This document shows, one piece after another, positions 24,601 to 34,743 of a stretch of 64,000 bases of DNA. The stretch lies in the NCBI GenBank assembly GCA_947044365.1, contig OX345637.1:9671076-9735075 (forward strand), given 5' to 3'. The position numbers were made by a program, and so were the translations under genes. Numbering within the stretch: the first letter of the stretch is position 1; the number at the start of each line of letters is the position of its first letter. The notes under the pieces were generated by a model. The model searched no databases. It was not told the DNA's origin and was given only the letters and a program-made list of their open reading frames with translations. This DNA is from Petrosia ficiformis. Lineage: Eukaryota; Porifera; Demospongiae; Haplosclerida; Petrosiidae.

Positions 24601-25494
24601 ACTCCAAAAAGTCAACCTCTCATTCCATCAGAACTCCCTGATTACCCTTGGCAGAGAGTAGGTACAGATCTCTTTGCAATAAATGGAGTAAACTACCTGT
24701 TAATAGTAGACTATTTCTCAAGATACCCAGAAGTTATTAAACTCTCATCCACAACATCATCTAGCGTCATCAAGGTTCTGAAGTCAATTTTCTCTAGACA
24801 TGGCATTCCTGAAACATTAGTGAGTGACAATGGTCCTCAATACACATCACAAGAATTCACTGACTTCTCTAAATCGTATGATTTTACTCACATAACATCC
24901 AGTCCCCACTTTCCCCAGAGCAATGGACAGGCAGAACGTACAGTCCAGACAGTGAAGAGACTACTGAAGCAATCTAGTGATCCGTACATGGCTTTACTCA
25001 ATTACCGTACCACACCTTTACTGTGGTGTAACATCTCTCCAGCACGACTCCTCATGGGAAGGTCACTTCGAACCAATCTTCCTCAGTTGAAAGAACATTT
25101 GTGCCCAAAATGGGAATATCTTGAAGAATTCCGACAATGCAATAGTGACTACAAAAGGAAACAGAAACGTTATTATGATATTCGCCATCGAGTTCACCCT
25201 CTACCTTTCATTCCTAATAATACTGAAGTTTGGGTAAATACAGGAAATCAACAGGTTCCAGGAAGAGTTGTCGCTCCATCAAACACTCCACGATCCTATC
25301 TAGTTGATACTCCCAGTGGACAAGTCCGGAGAAACAGACAACATCTTGTTGTGTTGCCATCTAATTCTGATCATAGGGAGAAACCGATTGCCAATACAAC
25401 ACGACAACGAAGCCCAGTCATGACTCGATCACGAACAAATGCAACAATCCGTCCACCCAACAGATACATCCCAGGAAGGGGAGATGTGGCATGA
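21670..25494 (+). CDS. Gag-Pol polyprotein of the Ty3/Gypsy-type element
   Basis: Intact 1274-codon frame, gag and pol in one frame. Domains in order: capsid-like region (~1-170); two CCHC zinc knuckles (~215-245: CTRCGKELHSRDKC, CHRCQKKGHYSTQC); aspartic protease (MDTGAE, ~295); reverse transcriptase (KLDANSGFWQI; active site LMDD at ~575); RNase H (SADASSYGLG, ~715; E and D residues present; TDHKPL); integrase with HHCC zinc region (~935-975), catalytic core D in GTDLF, D in VSDNGPQY, E in NGQAERTV; and a basic C-terminus. Integrase after RNase H marks it as Ty3/Gypsy. No envelope frame is present. All catalytic residues looked for are present, so it may still be active. Its codon use is less AT-biased than the surrounding genes. 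Confidence 0.95.
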   Translation: MAQVQLKPPSPFDFKTPDDWPRWKRRFEQFRVASGLSQDDASKQVNTLLYCLGEEAEDVLASTNPSREETQAYDAVMLKFDSFFKIRKNVIFERARFNRRKQLGGESAEQYITHLYQLAENCDYGELKSEMIRDRLVVGIKDSALSENLQIDADLTLEKAKKRIRQREAVQEQQQLLKGGTSSTLEEIRSHRGGFKNRPRAKPSPKHPKQCTRCGKELHSRDKCPARDVTCHRCQKKGHYSTQCYSKRTSTAPVSEVTSESHLDTAFLDTLTTGLETSWTIKLQLQRQMLTFKMDTGAEVTAISEESYKNLGKHQLTPPEKILYGPSRQPLQVIGQFIGEISYKGKSINHPVFVVAGLKTNLLGLPAITSLNLAARINNLHALKDEVLDQFPSVFQGLGTLGEEYEIQLKSDAKPFSLFTARNVPLPLRKKVLQELDRMEHIGVISKVDQPTPWCAGMVVVPKKSGSIRICVDLKPLNESVLREVHPLPKVDDTLAQLAGAKIFSKLDANSGFWQIPLAKESRLLTTFITPYGRYCFNKLPFGISSAPELFQKRMNNILRGLEGVLCLMDDILIFAKDMEEHHKRVTSVLIRIKEAGVTLNMDKCEFAKFKITFLGHLIDENGIQADPAKTSSILQMEPPTNVPELRRFLGMVNQLGKFSRNLAELTQPLRELLSKKQAWLWGPNQEQAFSSIKNELSQPTTLTLYNPEAQTKVSADASSYGLGAVLLQKSNDLWKPVAFASRTMTETERRYAQIEKEALATTWACEKFASYLLGLEFMIETDHKPLVPLLGMKNLDSLPPRVLRFRLRLNRFSYSIVHVPGKLMYTADTLSRSLLKSDISELQEIAETFIDACVAHLPASNTRLDEYREAQAADPICSRLIGYCQQGWPTKNNIDIPIGPYWKVRSELSIHNKLLLHGKQIVVPKSLQQETLSKIHQGHQGIERCRLRAKSSVWWPGISQQIKHLIEQCPVCVRNSTPKSQPLIPSELPDYPWQRVGTDLFAINGVNYLLIVDYFSRYPEVIKLSSTTSSSVIKVLKSIFSRHGIPETLVSDNGPQYTSQEFTDFSKSYDFTHITSSPHFPQSNGQAERTVQTVKRLLKQSSDPYMALLNYRTTPLLWCNISPARLLMGRSLRTNLPQLKEHLCPKWEYLEEFRQCNSDYKRKQKRYYDIRHRVHPLPFIPNNTEVWVNTGNQQVPGRVVAPSNTPRSYLVDTPSGQVRRNRQHLVVLPSNSDHREKPIANTTRQRSPVMTRSRTNATIRPPNRYIPGRGDVA

Positions 25495-25717
25495 GGTGAC
25501 CTATGTTAACTATGTGACCTTTTAATATAATTTCCTCTTAGGTGTTTATTTGTGTATTTACAATGTGTTTAGAGGTGTTAGGTTCACAGTTTCTTAATTA
25601 TGTATCTAGAACATTCTTGTATAAATATCTAGAACATTCTATTGGATTTTGTATAAATACTGGACATCTTTCTTATTTTATTATTATTGAGTTATTAGTG
25701 AATCTGTTAATATTACA
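25485..25717 (+). repeat. 3' LTR
   Basis: 233 bp, near-identical to the 5' LTR. It overlaps the last codons of gag-pol by 10 bases and is followed by the CAGTA duplication. Confidence 0.93.
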
Positions 25718-25722
25718 CAGTA

Positions 25723-27475
25723 TAATATTGAAGGCATTAGTAGGCATAGCAATGATCTTACAAGTGTTGGTGCCTGGGTAGCTGAAATGAGATCACTTCC
25801 TTACAATCCAGTACTACTTTACAAAGAGCAGGGTAGCGTACAGGATGACGAGATGGATAATTTAGGAGACAATGATTTCCTTCTATGTATACAGACTGAA
25901 TTCCAACGAGACGCACTACAAGCATTTGGAAATGACACAATATGCATTGATTCCACACATGGTACAAACATGTACAACTTTAATCTTGTAACCATAGTTG
26001 TTATTGATGAATATGGGGAAGGGGTACCAGTCGGTTGGATGCTCTCAAACAGAGAAGATGCTATGGCAATTATACCTTTTTTTACTGCAATTAAAGCCAG
26101 ATGTGACAATATTATACCAAACTGGTTCATGTCTGATGATTCTGATAACTTTTTCAATGCATGGAAAGGAGTTTTCGGAGAGAAAGTCACTAGAAAAATC
26201 ATCTGTGCCTGGCATCTAGATAGGTCATGGAGGAAGGCTTTAGCAGAGCACGTTAAAGATAAAAAGGAACAAATAACAATTTACCATATACTTAGCATGC
26301 TATTAAATGAACGAGACGAAGCTAAATTTAGAGTTGAATTACAAAGCTTCTTAACATATGCTGAAACAAATCACAATGGTTTTTATACTTATTTTGATTC
26401 CAATTATTGCACACGATTGAAACAATGGGCAACATGCTACAGAATACGTACAACAAGTAATACAAACATGTTTTTAGAAGCCTTTCATAGGGTGCTAAAA
26501 ATTGTGTACCTGCATCACAAACAAAACCGAAGAGTGGATGCTTTACTCGTTACCTTGTTAAAAGTAGCAAGAGATAAGGCATTTGAGCGGCTCAGAAAAA
26601 AGGAAATGGGGAAAAACACGCACCGAATATCTGAGGTTAACAAACGTCATAAAAGAGCTGTTCAATTAAGTCCAACTTTGATAAAATATGAGGAAGACAT
26701 GAAGTGGACTGTTACTTCACAAACTTCACTACATATAACCTACACTGTACAAAAACAGGAAGAAAACTGCAGCTGTCAAATTCGCTGCTCTGAATGTAAA
26801 ATCTGTCCACATAATTACACATGTACCTGCATAGATTCAATACTTCATTCAACTGTATGTACACATGTTCATCTTGTACATATGCAATCGGCAGCAATTT
26901 CACCCCAGCAGTCAAGCGATAATCCAGAAATCACTAACTATGATTATTTTACTCATGTGCTATCTCACAGAGATTCGAATCAAACTTTGACATCGGCCAA
27001 GAATTCATTTCTTTCTAAACTGCACAAGTTAGACATACTTGCTTCACAGTGTAAAAGTCTTGATGCCATATTATCAGGTAGTAAGCATCTTCAGGCTGCC
27101 ATTACTGTAATGACTACAATTGAAATGCAAACATCACAAAAATCACTGTCAGTGAAGAGAAAGGTCTCACCAAACCAAAACTGTGAGCATCAACAAAAAT
27201 TCTTCTCCACAAAGAAACGACGAACAAATTGTAATACACGTTCCACTTTTTCAAAACCTTCTTCAGCGCAACTACAAGAAGTTAAAATAACTCTTGAAAA
27301 AGAACATCCAAGATATTGCGGTAGTTGACTTAAAGAAGAGGATAAAAATGCTACAGGGATAATAGAATGGATTCAATGTGATTTATGCCTTTTGTGGATT
27401 CACCTTTCATGCACAATACCAGAGCTGACTACAATACCAACTCATTATACTTGTCATTTTTGTCATCAAAATTGA
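25723..27475 (+). pseudogene. MULE-type transposase, catalytic part (DDE, SWIM, PHD)
   Basis: Continues the frame broken at 21418. Catalytic core: D in ICIDSTHGTN, D in WFMSDDSDNF, the MULE signature C..H in IICAWHLDRSW, and E in TNMFLEAFHRVL. Further on come a SWIM-type finger (CTCIDSILHSTVCTH) and a Lys/Ser-rich linker. A TGA at 27326-27328 follows PRYCGS. The same frame then stays open to 27475 and encodes the rest of a PHD-like finger (WIQCDLCLLWIHLSC ... YTCHFCHQ). The stop sits exactly where the second zinc-binding Cys (CxxC) would be, so it is read as a nonsense mutation of the PHD finger. Function: DNA transposition of the giant element. Now disabled by the LTR insertion and this stop. 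Confidence 0.85.
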
Positions 27476-27582
27476 ATAATTTGTAATTGACTACTGTTAT
27501 GTAAAATATAATTATTATGATGATGCTAATACCTTGATACACCTTTTAGCCACAATATAACAGTAAATGGTAATTGAGTACT

Positions 27583-27728
27583 GCTATGTAAAGTTTTAAA
27601 ATATAATTTTATTGCTATATAATACCTTCATACACCACAATAAAACAGGTATATATAGCTATGTAAAGTTTTAAAATATAATTTTATTGCTATATAATAC
27701 CTTCATACACCACAATAAAACAGGTATA
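27583..27728. repeat. ~75-bp tandem duplication
   Basis: Two head-to-tail copies of a unit from GCTATGTAAAGTTTTAAAAT to CACAATAAAACAGGTATA, just inside the right TIR of the giant element. Confidence 0.85.
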
Positions 27729-27770
27729 GACTCACCAACGGCAGTTATAGACTCACCACGCCCAATACTG

Positions 27771-28181
27771 CCCACTCAATTAATTGGATAACTTTCTCCG
27801 GCTAATGGCTGTCCTTGCAGGAGCTACCTGGTCTCGACTGTGAAGTGTAGATGGATGGTTGACACTGGAAATGTGGTGAGTTAAAAGATGAGACTCGAGG
27901 GGCAAACGTTGAAGCAATTAGAACACAAATTTGTAACTTCTGTAATTCTTTAGGACACTGTATTTCAATTATTTTCGTCTTTCAAATCAACAGACACAAA
28001 ATTAAAAGAATATTATAACAAAGATATAAGCATATAAAACTATAAAATAAACTAAAAAGGTTGCTAAGTCAGTTTAGGACGCGTTGACAACGAGAAATCC
28101 ACCTGCATATCTGTATTAAAAAATCCGCCATTTTACCACCAACGTTGATGGGCGTTTATTAGAATCATTTCATTGCTATTA
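27771..28181. repeat. Right TIR of the giant MULE
   Basis: About 411 bp, the reverse complement of 13410-13775 plus 17091-17135. It preserves the empty target site of the nested THAP/YqaJ element (CCTTGCAGGAGCTACC). Confidence 0.85.
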
Positions 28182-30479
28182 TGGAGAAATATTTCAAACC
28201 ACAGCTGCTTCATGCTCTGCCGGATCCAAAGAAATCACTGTACATCACTATAGTTGAAAAAATTAAAGCAGTTAACAAAGACTGAGGCAGAACTTGTGTA
28301 CAAGATCAGTCAGTGGAAAAGTGGACATGCTGTATCAAAAGGTTTGTAGTGAAAATAGCAAAGTATGCTGCAGAAAATGCAGTTAGCACTGCTGTTCACG
28401 CGTTTCAAGGCACTGTCGATATTTCCACTACAGAGTTCTCCTAGACTCTTTTGGAGGAGGGGCCCTACATCTTCTGCATCCAAATTACTTTGATGTGGCA
28501 ATGGGAGTGGCCTATATTCTTTGATGTAGACTCCAGGTCACACCCTCCCCTACGCCTTGATCTTTTTCTAGGGTGGTGTTGTAAATACATCTATTGTTAT
28601 AGTTGCTGGTACTGGTATTGTCAGATCTCTTGATTTTAACTAAAGATTGGGCAAAAAGTCTCATGAATTTGGTGAAAAGTAAGGCTACTATAAATTATCT
28701 TTATCAAAGCAAGACTTCAATGAATGTCATGAGATATTTCTAAATGATGTAGTATTATTGTAGCAGCGTTTACTTCAGAATTAATTTTTTTAATTGCATA
28801 ACCAAATAGTACAACTATTGAATTTTGTATAAACCAAATGAAAATGGTTATACCAAATGGTATCGTACCATTCAAAATAACCCTAGTGAGAACTCTGCAC
28901 ATCAATTTATTAATTACAACATTTTTTATTACCCAGAATTTCTGTCCTTGACTTTTATTACATCAAACATTTGTATGCATTAAGTTAACCTTTTCATCAT
29001 TATATTTCTCAGAACCATACAAATGAGCAATGATATATAATCTTTTGGAGTATTATGTTTCATTTAAAAAATTCGTCAAGGGAAGGCAAACTTGAATTTG
29101 AAAGACTTTGAGAGGGCGTCATACAGGGATTGTTTGCATATTGGCAAACAAATCCCAGGGGTGGTGGGGGTTTGGGGAGGAAAAAATATATAAAACCCTA
29201 CATGTGTAATATTACTTTGCCATGTAGTCGAGTGTTACGTTGTGATGGCATCATTTCACAAATTGATATGGTGATTTGAAACCTGTTAATCTGATACTCA
29301 GACAAGAGCATAGACAGACCTAGCTTGTGTATGTTGTGGGATCATCCTAGGATTGTCTGGGAATTCTGGGATATTCAGACAAGGGCACAGACAAACCTAG
29401 CTTGTGCATGTCCTGGGATCACCCTAGGACTTTTAAAGTAACTTTTGACATCTTCCACAGGGCTACTGCACATCCCTGTTTGAAAAGGTTATAAAACGTC
29501 ATATAGAAATTACAAAGACATTAGGCTTCTGAATCTGAATTATACTCCAAGGATGACACTGGAGACATTTGATCAAGACCATCAACACACTTGTGATATT
29601 ATAAGCTTTAACAAAATAAAAATCAATTCACTTACTTTTATATATTTGGTAATTGTTAAAAAGAGTAAGCAAACTATTGCAGATAAAAATGCAGGGAAGC
29701 CATAAAACATGTCTAAACAATAAACTGTGACTGTGATTGCACTTTAAAAGTATAATTAATAATCAATCACACCCATTATAAATGATTAATCATTAACAGT
29801 ATTTAGATAAATTTTCCTGTACAGCTGTATGGTATCACAAATGTTTGAATACCAAAATATCAAAATACACAACAATTTATGTGCCCCGCCCATACTTCTG
29901 AGCACATGGCCAGTTGAAATAATGCAGCAGTGTTTGTTTGATTTTTCTAGGTAGCTATTGAAGAGTGGTAGACAATAATCAGACAAGGGTTCAAGTACAT
30001 TGGTACTTGTACTTAAGTACAATAAGTACAGCCCATTGGAGTACTTGTACTTATACTTAAGTCCTTTTCTTGTTGTTTTAGGGACGGTACTTCAAAGTAC
30101 TTAATGCACTTACAGTACTACATTTAAGTACATTCAAAGTATTTCCAAGTAAATCAACCATATTCAGTTCTATGACAAACTTAGTGTGAATTTCCGCAGA
30201 GGAATGCATTACAAATAAATATATAACTATAACATGCAAAAAAAATTGTGCCCACCTCTTTAATCAAGTGAAATTTTGTCTACCCTTTTTTGCCTCAGTG
30301 TAAAGCCCACATGTCAACTGGAATACATGGCGGCACCTCATTACAATTCATAGGACACACCCCTCTATCCTAGGTTTTAATGTGTCAAATTAAACCAGTG
30401 CCACGCCTACTTACAGTGTCGTGTATTCCAGTTGATCCAAGCCCAATATATGTTGCTACATATTAAATGTCTTAATTAC
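28182..30479. other. Decayed repeats between the MULE and the B1 Ig exon
   Basis: A short + frame beginning at the TIR edge (28181-28285, MEKYFKPQLLHALPDPKKSL then a stop) resembles the N-terminus of a transposon protein, with degenerate sequence after it; function not assigned. 28720-29000 and 29230-29660 match 50870-51040 and 51540-51960. An AAGTAC-rich element begins at 29980, and a TCAACTGGAATACA inverted-repeat element spans ~30316-30436. Confidence 0.4.
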
Positions 30480-30776
30480 CTCTAATTTTAACATTGAGAG
30501 AATCTATATCTGGATATTCACAAATGATAAGAGTTCGATTATGTTCGTTTCTCACATAAAATGACAGAATGGATGCAAGTCCATTAGTGGTGTTGGTTAG
30601 TGTAGCAAAGAACCCATCAATTGGAGGACGAGTGAAACCAAGTGTCAATATTTGAGGAAAAAATCTATTCTGTTCCAAAACCAGTGCTCTCCATTGAAAC
30701 AGTACAGGCAATGTCAGGCATACATTCAAGTCCACTGACTCAGAAGAAACAAAACTACCCGTACACTTGACATAAT
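30480..30776 (-). pseudogene. B1 (5' exon): Ig-like domain exon without signal peptide
   Basis: Open exon of 297 bp matching B3's Ig exon (shared FVSSESVDLNV at the start, then FTRPPIDGFFATLTNTTNG and SILSFYVRN). Residues ~22-50 differ completely (CLTLPVLFQWRALVL...) because paired indels shift the frame and later restore it. The first Ig cysteine region is altered. Upstream the signal exon is damaged: the sequence GAAGGTTTTCATCTATTG remains near 30820-30840 but the ATG is lost. Its downstream exons lie more than 19 kb away beyond the MULE. Confidence 0.7.
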
Positions 30777-30960
30777 CTTAGAAAACAGTATCATAATTTA
30801 CAGACAATTATATAACTATTGGCAATAGATGAAAACCTTCTCGTGAAACCACACCTAATTTATAACACAGATATATATAATTAGTCTGGTTGCCCCGCCC
30901 ATTCGATAAGCAAAATTTGAATGGGCAGAAAGCCAGACAATATTTAGTACTGTTGTGAGG

Positions 30961-33025
30961 ATGCAGTATTTGGAACCAATTCTAATTCTCCTTGGTTTTC
31001 TTGTTACTGGTAAAGTACATTATTATAATGATGTACATAATTATAATTAATTAAGAGTTGTACTGGTGTAGGGTTGTGTGGAAGTCTTTTTTTAATAACT
31101 TCTAGTTTGTGTTAGTACCATCCTGACCTTGTTTGCATGTTTTTGGATTTTGATATCCCTAAATTTTGTTTCATTTTTATTGAAATTGTTATTCTTGTAA
31201 TATATTAGGTGATTGTGCAGTTGATCTTCAGTGTACTGAAGTTTGTCTACAAGATGTGGCTAAATATAGTTGTACAATTGATGATATAATTGATGATACT
31301 CCTCTTAGATGGAGTGTTCCAAATCTAGATGACTTGCAAGGATCCCCTCATATTCTGGATATTACTACATTTCAACAACAACTATTAGATCCAACAAATA
31401 CATTTACTGCAGTATTAACTGATACTATATAGAGGAAAGTTTATTAGCAATGAGTTCTACTATACCTCATAACACTGCAACAGGCAAGCTAATTCTATTT
31501 TAATTGTGTCTTAGCTATTACTTTATTAAGTTTATTTCCTAGATGTATCATTACAAACAATAATTACTATATTTTCTACAACTCTTTCAGGGAACATTCA
31601 AAATTCATATAGTAAGTCTTTTTGTTTTACCAGTTTAGTGATAATGTATATTGTTTTGTTTAAAGCTACTAGTAAAACAACAAATCAAATAACAACTTCT
31701 GTCAAGGAAATTTCAAGTACACTAAGTATGTAATACAGATGTACATACATACAGAACGAGCAAACATAGTACATACATACATATATTATGTTTAGATAGT
31801 GTGGCTGCAGTTGTTATGGTTATGATCCCAAACAGTGATCAAATGACACAAATTTTTTATATCCCTTGTGTTTGGGATGATATCCAGTTTAAACTAAATA
31901 TATCACTCACACTTGAGATATAACTAAAACATATGCACATATACATTATTACATACATACATAAATTATATTTAAATAATTATACAATGTAATTTGACAT
32001 ACACATAATAATACAATACATACATACAAATTACATAAATAGACAGACAGATGTTACATGTACACACATATATATTTACATACATACATAGACTATTGTT
32101 GTACTAAATGAAATTCATCATCTCTACATACTGAGTTGCTAATGCACAAAAATAATAAAGTTTATTTATTAGTAGTGTTAATTACTATTCAACACAGTGT
32201 AATGGCCCATAGGCATAGGGCCATCCCTATAATTGCTTTCCCACAGGTTTGAATAATTTTAATGCTTATGTAATTTGTGCAACTATGCGTTGTATACGTA
32301 GCTAAGGAAGTTGTGTCATTCTAGGAGTTCAGACAATTATAATGGGTGTGCCACGTATTGTACATGATGCAAGAATCTTTAACAAGTAAGTATAATACAA
32401 ATGTAAGTGATAAGTTGTTGAGTTTCAGACATGAGGAAGTCATCATTTAGAACCTTGAAGAAGTACTTTAGTTTCATCAAAGATCTATGTGCTTAGATAC
32501 AATTACACTTACTTCTCGGGACCCAGTTTTCAAGTACACAGAAAGATAGAGACACTAGTGCAATCAGCAATGATTGATACATAGTCACCGCAAAGCAATT
32601 ATAGGGATACATTTTACTCAATATATTTTGTTCAATCATTAACATTAATTTTAGCTGTACTACATTCATCATATGCTGAATCATGTGGCCCATCAAAATC
32701 CTCTACATCAATAGTCACTGGTCAGTTATAAAATCAATTTCATTATTCCTCATTATCATAATTATAATTATTTACTTATTCAGCTGTATCAGTACCTGTT
32801 GCTGTTGTAATATCATCATTAATAACAGGAATTATTACATTTCTAATTACATGTATTACAATGAGGAAAAGAGACAGCAAACATTCAACAGTGTCTGCTA
32901 ATATTCAGTTACAATCACTTGGAGGAGGAGGAGGTCCAGTTTATGATACACCACAATGGAATATAAATCAAGACAATGAAGTACATGTAGAAACTAATAA
33001 AGCATATGGACAAATCAAGTTATGA
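30961..33025 (+). pseudogene. A2: family A copy with in-frame stop, FN3 domains lost
   Basis: Exons: 30961-31009 (signal peptide MQYLEPILILLGFLVTG) and 31209-31432 (Ig-like exon ending at TAG 31430-31432, just after LTDTI). The sequence then jumps to stalk exons 31448-31483, 31543-31611, 31666-31725, 32655-32720 and an intact TM/tail exon 32784-33025. The rest of the Ig domain and both FN3 domains are deleted, with the breakpoint next to the stop. As read, it makes a 90-residue secreted fragment that lacks the second Ig cysteine. The 3' exons remain open, so splicing from exon 1 straight to the stalk could still give a small membrane protein (inference). Confidence 0.75.
32223..32608. mobile_element. 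MITE with ATCCCTATAATTGCTTT ends (copy 1)
   Basis: Terminal inverted repeats ATCCCTATAATTGCTTT and AAAGCAATTATAGGGAT, ~386 bp, non-coding. It lies in an A2 intron. Further copies are at 33424-33777 and 58081-58466, and related single ends are at about 10357 and 45738. Confidence 0.75.
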
Positions 33026-33423
33026 CGTTGTAATGGATAACTGTAATAGAACATATTTCAGGTAGAAACTGTTGTGATCAAAGATTGAATGACAGGATTT
33101 CTCATATTCTATATGTATATTCATATTCATACACATAGCAATTTTCTTTATTTTCTCAGTTTATGGAGTAAGTATTTCAAAACACCTAGTACTATTAATA
33201 ATGTACAGTATACAGATAACTATATCACTAATAAACATACATACAAAAGTCATGTCACATTATATAAACATAAATATTGCTATTCATTGAAAAGAAAAAC
33301 TTTACATTCATATAGCTATAATACTGATAATGTTTATGTTTTCTGAGTACCATAATTTCTATACACTATAATTAATGCATGGTTTATCTTAAGCTTGCCA
33401 ATACTTTTTATGGCCCGTAGGGC

Positions 33424-33777
33424 CATCCCTATGATTGCTTTCCATGGGGTTGATACCACTTGCGCGAGTATGCGTTGTATACGTAGTTCAGGAAGTTGCG
33501 TCATTCCCGGGGGCTCGGTCAATTAATGGGTGTGGCGCGTAAAAGAATGCGCGCTCGAGCTCTGCTGCCCGTAGCTAAGTAGCTTACATAGAAACTGGAA
33601 CTAATAGCTAGCTGTTCTGCCTGAAATATATTCCTAAAGTTCTACAAGGTCCTTTGAAAGGTCAGGAGAGTAAATAATCAAAATAATAACTATAATAAGC
33701 TGTTGTCATTCTTGATAAAGTCAGCCATGATTACTGAATGCTGGACACCAGTGACACCACAAAGCAGTCATAGGGAT
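33424..33777. mobile_element. MITE with ATCCCTATGATTGCTTT ends (copy 2)
   Basis: Ends ATCCCTATGATTGCTTT and AAAGCAGTCATAGGGAT. The centre is more GC-rich (GCGCGTAAAAGAATGCGCGC) and includes TATGCGTTGTATACGTAG, shared with the copies at 32223 and 58081. Possibly the youngest copy. Confidence 0.75.
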
Positions 33778-33954
33778 ACTTTTATCTTCACTTAAATTTG
33801 TAAAGCAATCTTAGGGATGTTTTTTTTTTCTCTATATACACTTGTTTTATAACACATTTGCTACATATTTGGCAAATAAAGCACATTTTATGGTATAATA
33901 ATTATGAGTATGATTATAACACAGAAGCACAGAACTGTGTTAAATACTAATAAC

Positions 33955-34249
33955 TAGGGCTGGAACGATTAATCGATTAATTGATTATTGAAAATGCTTC
34001 TAATTATCGATTATAAGTCTGTGATATCAATTATGCTAATTATTCCAAACGACATACTTTTCCAGCATGTGACAGCAAATAATGTACAATATTGAAGTGA
34101 TATGAAGCCTTTTTAATCATCAAATGGGAGGATTTTCCTGTATTAATTGACTTAATTGGCCTAATTACTTCTGCTGATTTTAATCGATTATCAATCAACT
34201 TGGAGTTAGTGATAATCGATTTCAGAATCTCAGCCGATTCCAAGCCCTA
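33955..34249. mobile_element. hAT-type MITE with 8-bp target duplication
   Basis: Ends TAGGGCTGGAACGATTAATC and CAGCCGATTCCAAGCCCTA. The 8-bp duplication CTAATAAC is present on both sides (33947-33954 and 34250-34257). The paralogous sites near 7935 and 43455 hold a single CTAATAAC with no insert. The 8-bp duplication and TAGGGCTGG end fit the hAT superfamily. It carries internal ATCGATTA-type short repeats and no gene. Confidence 0.88.
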
Positions 34250-34743
34250 CTAATAACCTCATATTATGGTGGTAAAAGATAATGATCTCAGCAAATGGAC
34301 CCATAATGACACAGGAAGAATATGGAAATAAAAGAGCAAGATAATGGAGGGTGGTTGGTATTGGGAGTAGGAGCATTACTACTATAATTTACCTAAACCC
34401 TATAGTTTGGTGAATTAAGAATGGTAACTAATTTATAATAACTAAAAAGGCGTGGTTTCTGTTCTGTGCATATTCCATTTCCAATTCCATTCCATGTTTT
34501 AGAACTTCAAATTGATTGCTAATCGATTAAAATCAACAGAGTAATTAAGTCAACTAATGCAGGAAACTACTCCCATTTGATGATCAAAAAGGCTTCCTGG
34601 ACATTATTTGCTGTTGTATGCTTGAAAAGTATGTCTTCTGGAATAATTAGCATAATTGATATCACAGACTTATAATCGATAATCAGAAGAATTTTCCATA
34701 TTGATTGATTAATCATCCCAGCCCTAATATATATATAATTATA

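Larger units (their letters stand above)
21419..25717 (+). mobile_element. Ty3/Gypsy-type LTR retrotransposon, structurally complete
   Basis: Two 233-bp LTRs (21419-21651 and 25485-25717) start TGTGGCATGAGG and end AATATTACA; by eye they differ at one position (ACTTTC vs ACATTC). The 5-bp target duplication CAGTA lies at 21414-21418 and 25718-25722. A primer-binding-like site (TGGTGTCAGAAGTGGGA) begins right after the 5' LTR and a purine tract (AGGAAGGGGAGA) precedes the 3' LTR. One gag-pol frame fills the interior. All signs point to a recent insertion into the MULE transposase gene. Confidence 0.95.
13410..28181. mobile_element. Giant MULE-type DNA transposon with USP-Ulp1 cargo (nested, 14.8 kb)
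   Basis: Bounded by ~411-bp terminal inverted repeats: left 13410-13775 continuing at 17091-17135 after a nested insertion, right 27771-28181. Inside are a USP-Ulp1 protease gene (17191-20033) and a MULE-type transposase gene (20424-21418 and 25723-27475). Two later elements interrupt it, a THAP-DDE/YqaJ transposon in the left TIR and an LTR retrotransposon in the transposase gene. Without them it is about 7.15 kb. The flanks (…ATGTGCAAT / TGGAGAAATA…) show no clear 8-10 bp target duplication, so the exact ends may be off or a flank has changed. It sits inside B1, between the B1 Ig exon and its FN3/TM exons. Confidence 0.8.

Noticed and set aside
21670..25494. Endogenous retrovirus with envelope
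   Set aside because: After the integrase C-terminus the frame runs directly into the 3' LTR; there is no room for an env frame.
27326..27328. TGA in place of a PHD zinc-ligand Cys as a selenocysteine codon
   Set aside because: Cys-to-TGA invites this idea, but no SECIS-like stem-loop was seen downstream, Sec is not known as a PHD zinc ligand, and the gene is already split by an LTR element. A nonsense mutation is simpler.
13410..28181. Maverick/Polinton or giant-virus origin for the large element
   Set aside because: No polymerase B, packaging ATPase, capsid or retroviral-like integrase in the outer shell; the only integrase belongs to the nested LTR element. The transposase has the MULE DDE and C..H signature.
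31740..32100. CRISPR-like array from the recurring ACATACATAC units
   Set aside because: These are simple microsatellite repeats without unique spacers of constant length.
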